A stretch of DNA of 45,986 bases from Bradyrhizobium sp. NAS96.2 (GTDB lineage: Bacteria > Pseudomonadota > Alphaproteobacteria > Rhizobiales > Xanthobacteraceae): NCBI RefSeq assembly GCF_001908235.1, contig NZ_LGHK01000162.1, forward strand, positions 1-45,986, in the 5' to 3' direction. Position numbers and translations under genes: made by a program. The notes beneath the pieces are model-generated. The model was given only the letters and a program-made list of their open reading frames with translations. It was not told the origin of the DNA and ran no database searches. Positions 35,521 through 42,421 of the stretch are shown here, one piece after another (the first letter of the stretch is position 1; each line of letters begins with the position of its first letter).

Positions 35521-36591
35521 ATGAAGAGTTTCCAGGTCGTCGATTTCAACGCCCCCTTGAAAGAGGTCGATCAGCCGACGCCGCAACCGTCGGGCACGCA
35601 GGTGCTGATCAAGGTCAAGGCCGCCGGCGTCTGCCACAGCGACCTGCACATCTGGGAGGGCGGCTACGATCTCGGCCATGGCCGCAAGCCGCTGTCGCTG
35701 AAGGATCGCGGCGTCTCGCTGCCGCGCACGATGGGCCATGAGACGGTCGGCGAGATCGTGGCCTTCGGGCCCGACGTCAAGAACGCCGACAAGGGCGGTC
35801 TCAAGGTCGGCGACGTCGCGCTGGCCTATCCCTGGCTCGGTTGCGGCAAATGCCCGACCTGCCTCGGCGGCGACGAGAACATGTGCGCGATCAAGCCGAA
35901 TGCGCTCGGCGTCTATTGCGACGGCGGTTACGCCGATCACATGACGGTGCCGCATCCGAAATACCTGCTCAACCTCAAGGGGCTCGATCCGGTCACGGCC
36001 GCGCCCTATGCCTGCTCTGGCGTCACGACCTACAGCGCGCTGAAGAAGGTCGAGAAGGATCTCGACACGCCGATCGTGATCTTCGGCGCCGGCGGTCTCG
36101 GCCTGATGGCGCTCTCGCTGTTGAAGGCGATGGGCGGTAAGGGCGCGATCGTGGTCGATATCGATGCCAGGAAGCGCGAGGCGGCGGAGGCCGCCGGTGC
36201 GCTCGCGACCGTCGACGGTAAGGCGCCGGACGCGCTGGAGCAGCTGATCAAGAAGGCCGGCCAGCCGATCCGCGCCGCGATCGACCTGGTCGGCAACGCC
36301 CAGACCTCGCAGCTCGGCTTCGACTGCCTGACCAAGGGCGGCAAGCTCGTGATCGTCGGCCTGTTCGGCGGTGGTGCGACCTGGGCGCTGCCGCTGATCC
36401 CGATCAAGGCGGTCACCATCCAGGGCAGCTATGTCGGCAACCTGCGCGAGACCCAGGAACTGCTCGACCTGGTGCGCGAGAAGAAGATCCCGGCGATCCC
36501 GGTCACGCCGATGCCGCTCGCCAAGGCGAACGAGGCGCTGACCAATCTGCAGAAGGGCCAGCTGGTCGGACGCGCGGTGTTGACGCCGTAA
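35521..36591 (+). CDS. Zinc-dependent alcohol dehydrogenase (MDR family)
   Basis: A cytoplasmic NAD(P)-dependent enzyme of 356 residues that interconverts alcohols and aldehydes. Probable catalytic zinc ligands are C38 (AGVCHSD), H73-E74 (GHETVGEIV) and C165 (YACSGVTTY). The structural zinc site is complete: C108, C111, C114 and C122. The dinucleotide fold has GAGGLG at 189-194. ATG 35521 starts the family sequence; the open frame from 35452 adds basic residues without similarity. It follows the peptide-type importer by 126 bases and precedes a palindromic repeat. The substrate is not evident. Confidence 0.9.
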   Translation: MKSFQVVDFNAPLKEVDQPTPQPSGTQVLIKVKAAGVCHSDLHIWEGGYDLGHGRKPLSLKDRGVSLPRTMGHETVGEIVAFGPDVKNADKGGLKVGDVALAYPWLGCGKCPTCLGGDENMCAIKPNALGVYCDGGYADHMTVPHPKYLLNLKGLDPVTAAPYACSGVTTYSALKKVEKDLDTPIVIFGAGGLGLMALSLLKAMGGKGAIVVDIDARKREAAEAAGALATVDGKAPDALEQLIKKAGQPIRAAIDLVGNAQTSQLGFDCLTKGGKLVIVGLFGGGATWALPLIPIKAVTIQGSYVGNLRETQELLDLVREKKIPAIPVTPMPLAKANEALTNLQKGQLVGRAVLTP

Positions 36592-36600
36592 TAACCGCCG

Positions 36601-36686
36601 CCGTCATTGCGAGCGAAGCGAAGCAATCCATCTCTCCGCTTGCTGCGACGTGGATTGCTTCGTCGCTTCGCTCCTCGCAATGACGG
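36601..36686. repeat. Intergenic palindromic repeat, family C
   Basis: The left arm (36601-36630, starting ccgtcattgcgagcgaagcg) pairs with the right arm (36651-36686, ending cctcgcaatgacgg) with only short bulges. A loop of about 20 bases separates them. The arm sequence is characteristic of a repeat scattered through Bradyrhizobium and Rhodopseudomonas genomes (general knowledge). It lies 9 bases after the alcohol dehydrogenase stop and could serve as a transcript end. Confidence 0.85.
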
Positions 36687-36719
36687 CCGGTCTTCTCTCA
36701 TTTGTCTCGAGGAATCCCC

Positions 36720-37802
36720 ATGTCCGCCAACAACGCACTCCACATCGCCGTCCTCGGGGGCGATGGCATCGGCCCTGAGGTGATGGCGCCGGCGCTTGAA
36801 GTGCTGCGCAAGGTCGAAGCAACGACGGATCTCAAATTCCGCTTCACCGAGGCGCCGGCCGGCGCTGGCCATTACAAGGAAACCGGCAAGTCGATGTCGG
36901 AGAGCACGATCCGGCTGTGCGAGGAGGCCGACGCGATCCTGCTCGGCGCCTGCGGCCTGCCGTCGGTGCGCTACCCCGACAACACCGAGATCGCGCCGCA
37001 GATCGAATTGCGCGTGATCTTCGATCTCTATGCCGGGGTGCGGCCGGCGCGATTGATCCCGGGCGTTTCGAGCACGATCGTCGGCGCCGATCAGAGGGGC
37101 ATCGACCTCGTCGTGATCCGGGAATCGACCGAGGGCCTGTTCGCCTCGATGGGCAAGGGCGTCGTCACCGACAGCGAGGCGCGCGAGACCATGGTGATCA
37201 CGCGCCGGACCTCCGAACGGCTGTTCGAGTTCTCGTTCCGGCTTGCCGAACGCCGCAAGGCGCGCGGCAAGGTTGGTGGCGGGCTGACCTGTGTCGACAA
37301 GGCGAACGTGTTCAAGGCGTTCGCGTTCTTCCGCAGCATCTTCGACGAGACTGCGAAGCGTCATCCCGATGTCAGGGCCGATCACCTCTATATCGACGCG
37401 ACCGCGGCTGCGCTGGTGAAGCGTCCCTGGGACTTCGACGTCATGGTGACCGAGAACATGTTCGGCGACATCCTGTCGGATCTCACCGCCGGCCTGATCG
37501 GCGGCATGGGCATGGCGCCGTCGGCCGACATCGGCGATCGCTACGCGGTGTTTCAGCCGTGCCATGGCACCGCGCCCGACATCATGGGGCAGGGCAAGGC
37601 TAACCCGACCGCGATGATCCTGTCGGCCGCGATGATGCTGGACTGGCTCGCCGACAAGCACGGTCTCGAAGGTGCGGCCGAAGCCGGCGAGCGGATCGAG
37701 CGCGCGGTCGACAAGGTCTACGCCGGCGGCATCAAGCCGTTCGAGTTCGGCGGCAGCAACGGCACCGCGGATGTTGCGAAGGCCGTGCTGGCAGCGCTTT
37801 GA
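36720..37802 (+). CDS. Isocitrate/isopropylmalate-type dehydrogenase
   Basis: A cytoplasmic NAD-linked beta-decarboxylating dehydrogenase of 360 residues. The family landmarks are present: GGDGIGPEVM (13-22), the substrate-binding arginine region ELRVIFDLYAGVRPARLIPG, RESTEGLFASMG and TENMFGDILSDLTAGLIGGMGM. LeuB, isocitrate, tartrate and homoisocitrate dehydrogenases share these, and I cannot separate them by eye. No leuC or leuD lies nearby, so a catabolic paralogue (for example tartrate/malate type) is as likely as leucine synthesis. ATG 36720 follows gagga; the six codons before it lack support. Confidence 0.86.
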   Translation: MSANNALHIAVLGGDGIGPEVMAPALEVLRKVEATTDLKFRFTEAPAGAGHYKETGKSMSESTIRLCEEADAILLGACGLPSVRYPDNTEIAPQIELRVIFDLYAGVRPARLIPGVSSTIVGADQRGIDLVVIRESTEGLFASMGKGVVTDSEARETMVITRRTSERLFEFSFRLAERRKARGKVGGGLTCVDKANVFKAFAFFRSIFDETAKRHPDVRADHLYIDATAAALVKRPWDFDVMVTENMFGDILSDLTAGLIGGMGMAPSADIGDRYAVFQPCHGTAPDIMGQGKANPTAMILSAAMMLDWLADKHGLEGAAEAGERIERAVDKVYAGGIKPFEFGGSNGTADVAKAVLAAL

Positions 37803-37850
37803 GCGAGGTGCGACCCGTCATGCCGAGGTGCGAAACCGGTCCACCTCGCT
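37802..37850. terminator. Possible stem-loop between convergent genes
   Basis: agcgaggtg (37802-37810) is the exact reverse complement of cacctcgct (37842-37850). The loop of 31 bases contains another copy of the left arm core (gaggtg, 37825-37830), so two folds compete. It begins at the last base of the dehydrogenase stop codon and precedes the end of the convergent GNAT-like gene. There is no T-run, so the call is tentative. Confidence 0.35.
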
Positions 37851-37875
37851 CCGCCGCGCCGGCTGACCGGAGCCG

Positions 37876-39123
37876 TCACGGCAGCAGCGTTGCGTCGCCA
37901 TCGAACGGGCCGGCGTACCAGGCGTTCTCATCTGCGAGGGTCCGGGCAAGGGCCTCGTCCGTCGTCTTGTAGACGAGCGGGTCGGTCGGGTACGTCCTGA
38001 CGTAGGGATGCCATCTCATCAGGATCTGCCTGACGTGTTCAGGCAAGCCGATCACCTCGAAGAGATGACCGCCCGAGGCGACCGCGTTCGAATAGACCGC
38101 ATCGAGCAGCGCCTCGGTCACGTCCGGGTCGTCCTGCTCCACCAGGATGTCGGCGAGCATCGACCGTCGCAAGCCGGTTTCGCGATCGACCGCATGCAGC
38201 ACGACGGCATACCCTGCCAAGCGCTGGAATCGATGGCAGCAGAGCACTGCGACCGTCGAAGTGCTCCCCGGGAGCGTGAAGTGCCATCTGAGAGAGGCGG
38301 GACTTCGGTCCGCCAGCAACCGAGGCGCCTCGCCCAACTTGCGCCGCCACAGCGCTTCAAATTCGTCCCCGATGTCGTTCACGTCGATTTGGGTTATTTT
38401 GCTTGGCGGATGGCTCTGTGGTCCGCGACGGAGCGAATCCAGCCGCAGGGCCGATGAAGCGAGGAAGGCTCCGGCCGCCTCCATTCCGCTCGCCAGGCCG
38501 AGCTTCGCCGCGAGCACTCGCGCGAACTCATGGACATTCAGGATCCAGAACAGCACCTTGTCGTAGTCGCGGCGGGGCAGCGACCTCGCATGAAGGGCTT
38601 TTGACTGATTGATCACGGACGCGGTCGAGTGCGTGATCACGAACAGGGCAACATCTCGCTGTCGGTAGAACGACGCCAGCAGGCCGATACAGCGCGTGCG
38701 GTACGCCGGCTCGATCACCAGGCCAGCGGCTGTCGCGGCGATCATGGTTCGGTTCTCGAATTGATAGAGTACAAGGACGCTTCCCTGGTATCCGACAATC
38801 CCTTCGGCGGTCTCCAGCACCCACCCCATGCTGGGTTGCGATTTGACGGCGACCATCGCGGGATTTTGCCGCCATAGCCGATCCCAGTTCTCGATAGTGT
38901 CTTTCGCAAGTCCGCCACGTTCCTTCAGCCGTGCGATGCCCGCGAAATCCGCGAACTGGACCTCGCGCTGCTTCGCCGGCGCCAACGCGCTTCCGAACAG
39001 CGGCGCCGTTTCGGTTTGAGCGGACGAGGGACGCCGCCGGCTCTCGAGGAACCGGAGCAGGATGTCGGCGGCATGATACTTTGGGTGCGTCAGAATCCGC
39101 GCCGGCGCAGTGGTCCCTGCCAT
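37876..39123 (-). CDS. GNAT-fold-like acyltransferase, biosynthetic cluster
   Basis: A protein of 415 residues, last in the minus-strand biosynthetic operon. The region at about 55-195 resembles GNAT acyltransferases of the kind found beside carrier proteins and AMP ligases (GYQGSVLVLYQFENRTMI, GLVIEPAYRTRCIGLLASFYR, with ITHSTASVINQSKALHA). A second region (about 270-400, AVLCCHRFQRLAGYAVVLHA) could be another such fold. It might move an acyl or aminoacyl group from the carrier protein to an acceptor, which is inference. Start choice: ATG 39123 has a strong gggaggg site; ATG 39204 overlaps the carrier-protein stop (ATGA) but has no such site and would add 27 poorly ordered-looking residues. 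I am fairly sure of the gene, less so of its family. Confidence 0.62.
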   Translation of the reverse strand: MAGTTAPARILTHPKYHAADILLRFLESRRRPSSAQTETAPLFGSALAPAKQREVQFADFAGIARLKERGGLAKDTIENWDRLWRQNPAMVAVKSQPSMGWVLETAEGIVGYQGSVLVLYQFENRTMIAATAAGLVIEPAYRTRCIGLLASFYRQRDVALFVITHSTASVINQSKALHARSLPRRDYDKVLFWILNVHEFARVLAAKLGLASGMEAAGAFLASSALRLDSLRRGPQSHPPSKITQIDVNDIGDEFEALWRRKLGEAPRLLADRSPASLRWHFTLPGSTSTVAVLCCHRFQRLAGYAVVLHAVDRETGLRRSMLADILVEQDDPDVTEALLDAVYSNAVASGGHLFEVIGLPEHVRQILMRWHPYVRTYPTDPLVYKTTDEALARTLADENAWYAGPFDGDATLLP

Positions 39124-39127
39124 CAAT

Positions 39128-39135
39128 CCCTCCCT
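39128..39135 (-). promoter_or_regulatory. Ribosome binding site deciding the GNAT-like gene start
   Basis: On the minus strand agggaggg lies 4 bases before ATG 39123. The competing ATG at 39204 overlaps the carrier-protein stop codon but has no purine-rich site before it. Confidence 0.55.
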
Positions 39136-39200
39136 GGGCACGGTGCGTTTCCCATCACGGTACCGTCCGGTATGCGAGCCCCGGGGCAGTTCCAGGTGCG

Positions 39201-39482
39201 TCATGACGGATGCGGCCTCAACTGCTCCGACACGAACAGGCACAAGGGTCCGATCAGCGTCATCTGTTCGGGGTCGAGATTCTCGAAATCGATCTCCCGG
39301 TCGAAGTGCTCGCCCGCTGCCATCATCATCTCGACGAAGGCCAGCGAATCGAGCGCCCCCGACAACAGCAGGTCGTAGTCGTCGGGGAGGTCGCGCAGCG
39401 GATGCCGTCCGCGATCCTCCAGCTTCCGGTTGAGGAAGGCTCCGAAGAACGCGCGGACGTCGTCGGTGGTCGGTCCGTTCAT
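39201..39482 (-). CDS. Free-standing acyl/peptidyl carrier protein
   Basis: A small protein of 93 residues with the carrier-protein fold pattern. The phosphopantetheine attachment serine is S46 in SGALDSLAFVEMM, and acidic residues are frequent in the second half (DFENLDPEQM). It should hold a thioester-bound intermediate for the adjacent adenylation enzyme. Its ATG (39482) overlaps the TGA of that gene (39481-39479), so translation is coupled and the two proteins are probably made in equal amounts. No phosphopantetheinyl transferase is encoded nearby, so a genomic one must modify it. Aminoacyl or acyl loading cannot be told apart from this protein alone. Confidence 0.87.
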   Translation of the reverse strand: MNGPTTDDVRAFFGAFLNRKLEDRGRHPLRDLPDDYDLLLSGALDSLAFVEMMMAAGEHFDREIDFENLDPEQMTLIGPLCLFVSEQLRPHPS

Positions 39483-41086
39483 TGACTGTCTCCCAAGACC
39501 GCCGGCATGGCCTTGCGGTCGTATTTGCCGTTGGCGTTGCGGGGCAACCGGCCGCGGACGTGCCATCGTCTCGGGACCATGTAATCCGGCAGTCGCGCGG
39601 CGATCGCCGCGCGAAGCCCGTCGAGATCGACCGGCCCGCCTTCGATGAGCACCTCGATGCCGCCATAGCCGCTCGACGTGATGGGCCAGCCGATTGCAAC
39701 GATGCCGTCGATGCCCGAAGCTTCGCGCACCACCGCCTCGACCTCGCCGAGTTCCACCCTGTGCCCGAGGATCTTCACCTGGGAATCCATCCGGCCGAGA
39801 TGGGTGAGAGGACCATCGCCGGCAGGCCGGCGCACGCGATCGCCGGTGCGGTAGAACACGTCGCTTCGTCCAGGCGGGACGACGAACGCCGCGGCGGTCT
39901 TTCCGGGATCCTGCCAGTAGCCGAGCGACATCTGCGGACCGCGCATCAAGAGCTCGCCGTCCGCGCCCGGTCCGACCTCGTCCAGGTGCTCGTCGACGAC
40001 GAGCACCTCCATGCCCGGGAATGGCGCGCCGATCGGCACGATCCCCATCTCAGACTGAGCCGGCGTCCGCTTCGGATTCCACCGGTAGCCGGTGCACGCG
40101 ATGGTCAATTCGGTGGGGCCGTAGACGTTTTCCACGATGCTGTTCGGCGCGGCCGCCGCCCAGGCCTCGACAGAGCTTAGCGGCAGCGGCTCGCCGCAGA
40201 ACAGGCTCAGCCTGAGCGAGGGAAATCCGCCCGGCTTCAAGAGGCCGGCCTGCTTCATCAGCGCGACCATCGAGGGTACCGAGAACCAGACCGTCAGCGC
40301 CTGCTCGCGGATGAACCGGCCTGGATTAAGCAGCGTCTTCTGCGACGGGCAGCACACGCACGCGCCGCGTTCCCACGCCACGAACATGTCGGAAGCCGAC
40401 AGATCGAACGTCATGTCGAAGGTCTGCGAGACGACGTCCCGCTCGGTGATGGCGAAGCGCTCCGCGGCATGATCGACATAGGCTATGACGTTGCGGTGCG
40501 CGACCATCACGCCTTTGGGGACCCCGGTGCTGCCTGACGTGAACAGCAGATAGGCGATCGCGTCCTCGGGCACATCCGGCTCGCGCCAGTCGGCATAGCC
40601 TTCGAGATCGGGGGCGCCGACGACGGTGTGCCGCGGCCAGCGTTCGCGGTAGGGGCGCGGATCCGCGAGATCGGGCGCTATCACCAGCAGCGGTTCGTCC
40701 GCGCCCGCCATGAGCGCGTCCATTTGCGGCAGGGATGCCGCGTCGACGATGATCGACCGGCACTCCGAGCGCACGAGCATCGACCTGGTGCGCTCGACCG
40801 GGAAGGTCCGGTTCAGCGGCACGTAGCCGTTTCCGGCCAGGAGCGAGCCGAGCACGCCGGCGAACGCCGTCGGGCTGCGATGTGCGAACACGGCGGTGAG
40901 GGGCGTCCACGACCCCAAGCGATGCGCCTGGATGCAGGCCGCGATTCGGACGGCAAGCTCGCGAAGCTGCCGATACGACAGCGAGGTGCCTTGCGCGACG
41001 ACGGCGGGACGGTCGGGAAACAGTTGCGCCGAACGCAGGAAGCCCGTCCACAATCCCCGCCCTGATCCGTGCGCGCACAACTCCAT
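39479..41086 (-). CDS. Free-standing amino-acid adenylation enzyme (NRPS A-domain type)
   Basis: An ATP-dependent ligase of 535 residues without condensation or carrier domains in the same chain. Core motifs are all visible: A3 TSGSTGVPKG (183-192), A5 NVYGPTE (320-326), A7 YRTGD (412-416), A8 LGRMDSQVKILGHRVELGEVE and the A10 lysine in NANGKYDRK (K521). D228 in FDLSASDMF corresponds to the aspartate that binds the alpha-amino group in NRPS A-domains, which favours an amino acid over a fatty or aryl acid. It should form an aminoacyl-AMP and load the carrier protein encoded next. It starts 10 bases after the monooxygenase stop. DltA-type D-alanine ligases have a similar stand-alone layout and are the main alternative. 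Confidence 0.85.
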   Translation of the reverse strand: MELCAHGSGRGLWTGFLRSAQLFPDRPAVVAQGTSLSYRQLRELAVRIAACIQAHRLGSWTPLTAVFAHRSPTAFAGVLGSLLAGNGYVPLNRTFPVERTRSMLVRSECRSIIVDAASLPQMDALMAGADEPLLVIAPDLADPRPYRERWPRHTVVGAPDLEGYADWREPDVPEDAIAYLLFTSGSTGVPKGVMVAHRNVIAYVDHAAERFAITERDVVSQTFDMTFDLSASDMFVAWERGACVCCPSQKTLLNPGRFIREQALTVWFSVPSMVALMKQAGLLKPGGFPSLRLSLFCGEPLPLSSVEAWAAAAPNSIVENVYGPTELTIACTGYRWNPKRTPAQSEMGIVPIGAPFPGMEVLVVDEHLDEVGPGADGELLMRGPQMSLGYWQDPGKTAAAFVVPPGRSDVFYRTGDRVRRPAGDGPLTHLGRMDSQVKILGHRVELGEVEAVVREASGIDGIVAIGWPITSSGYGGIEVLIEGGPVDLDGLRAAIAARLPDYMVPRRWHVRGRLPRNANGKYDRKAMPAVLGDSQ

Positions 41087-41096
41087 TGACGATTGC

Positions 41097-42167
41097 CTAG
41101 CCTGCGAGGCCCTGACGCGCCGGATCGCGAAGAGCGAACGACTTCAGACGCCGGGCCTTCGTCAGCGCCTGTCCGAAGACCTCGCCCGTATGGATCAGTT
41201 CCTCGCGGGTGGGTGGAATGTCCAGGATGAACGTTCCGTAGCCGGCCGCCGCGTAGCGCGCGAGCTCGTCGGAGACGACCCCGTAGTCGCCGACCAGATA
41301 CGGGCAGAAGGTCTTGTAGTTCTCGAACGGCACCAGCCAATAGGGCGTGTCCTGGGCGGCGGTCTCGGCCGCGAGATCGGACATCTGCTTGTGCCACGCC
41401 GAGTCCGAGACCTTCATGGCCAGCTTGTGCGCGAGTTGTCCCTTCTTGTCGGTCGGGAAGCGCGTGTGTGCGACCTGCCAGGCCTCCTCGGCGCTCGCGC
41501 GGGCGATGATTCCGACGCGGATGCCCGAGCCGGTGCAGTCGGCGGCGTCCGCCTGCACGTACTCTGCGGCCGGCTTGGGATACTTCACAGGCGTCGCGCC
41601 CAGCGCCTTGGCGGCCGCGAGCCCCGCTTCAGAGGAGCCCGACACGAACACGCCCGGCAGCAGCTCCCGCGGCAGCGGTGGCGTCATCCGCAGATTACGG
41701 ATGGCGTGGGATTCCCCTTCGAAGGTCACCGGTTCGGCGTTCTCGAGCAGCAGCTTGATGATGCCGGTGTACTCGATGAGCCTTTCGTAGCGCTTGTCGT
41801 GCGCCGTCGCGTCGCCGAGCGCCGCCAGCTCGGTCGTGTAGCCGCCTGCGACCATGTTCAGATAGAGCCGGCGCCCGTACATATGCGCGAACGAACTCAC
41901 CATCTTGGCGACGCTGTACGGATGCATGTAGACCGGCTGCACCGCCACCAGCGGACAGAGCTCCCTGGTGCTCTGCAGGATGACCTGCGAGACGAGCCAG
42001 GGATCGACCAGGGAATTCTCCGTATAGACCAGGATCCCCTTGCAGCCTGCCTCTTCGCTCCAGCGAGCGACCGACTGAACCCGTTCGACATAGTCCGCCG
42101 CCGGGACCGCGCTGGATTGCGGGCACGTGCTGAAGACTTCGAAGCGAATATCGGACACCGCATCCAT
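41097..42167 (-). CDS. LLM-class flavin monooxygenase (luciferase-like, SsuD type)
   Basis: A cytoplasmic TIM-barrel oxidoreductase of 356 residues that should use reduced FMN or F420; FMN is usual in this group of bacteria. The pattern LYLNMVAGGYTTELAALGD followed by HDKRYERLIEY (101-133) matches SsuD/LadA-type enzymes. PGVFVSGSSEAGLAAAKALG is the conserved later segment. ATG 42167 has ggaggtgg 5 bases before it; the frame to 42260 is not supported. It is the first gene of the minus-strand operon, next to an adenylation enzyme. In such a setting it may hydroxylate or oxidise a carrier-bound intermediate. No flavin reductase is encoded here, so reduced flavin must come from elsewhere. A desulfonation role as in SsuD is the alternative. 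Confidence 0.86.
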   Translation of the reverse strand: MDAVSDIRFEVFSTCPQSSAVPAADYVERVQSVARWSEEAGCKGILVYTENSLVDPWLVSQVILQSTRELCPLVAVQPVYMHPYSVAKMVSSFAHMYGRRLYLNMVAGGYTTELAALGDATAHDKRYERLIEYTGIIKLLLENAEPVTFEGESHAIRNLRMTPPLPRELLPGVFVSGSSEAGLAAAKALGATPVKYPKPAAEYVQADAADCTGSGIRVGIIARASAEEAWQVAHTRFPTDKKGQLAHKLAMKVSDSAWHKQMSDLAAETAAQDTPYWLVPFENYKTFCPYLVGDYGVVSDELARYAAAGYGTFILDIPPTREELIHTGEVFGQALTKARRLKSFALRDPARQGLAG

Positions 42168-42421
42168 CGTCCACCTCCATGCGAAAGGCGTACGGACGCC
42201 GTGATTTGGCGGAAAACCCCGTGACGGTAGCATATGCGTTCGGAAGCTCCCCCGACGCAAAGGTGGTACTCCGTCAAGCCATGGGAACGGATGCCCGGCC
42301 GACTATTCCGGGCGGCGGCGCGGCACTTTTGCGGACTTTGATTTCCCCGCCCTCTCTGCAACGATGCCGCGGAACCTGCTCGAATGTCCCTTGAGCGCAA
42401 TCCGTCCAGGGGTTGTTGAAT
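42168..42421. promoter_or_regulatory. Divergent promoter region of the biosynthetic cluster
   Basis: The 254 bases between the monooxygenase (minus) and carbamoyltransferase (plus) starts must hold the promoters of both arms. A hairpin gcccgg (42293-42298) with ccgggc (42308-42313), loop of nine, lies near the middle. I found no nod-box-like sequence and no unmistakable -35/-10 pair. Shared control of the two arms is plausible from the geometry. Confidence 0.5.

Noticed and set aside
39204..39699. Extended N-terminus of the GNAT-like protein through the carrier and adenylation genes
   Set aside because: The added sequence is an out-of-frame reading of the carrier and adenylation genes; the ribosome binding site before 39123 marks a better start.
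42168..42421. Nod box upstream of the NodU-type gene
   Set aside because: I saw no arrangement resembling the conserved ATC-N9-GAT nod-box pattern, and no nod gene is near, so a nodulation role is not supported.
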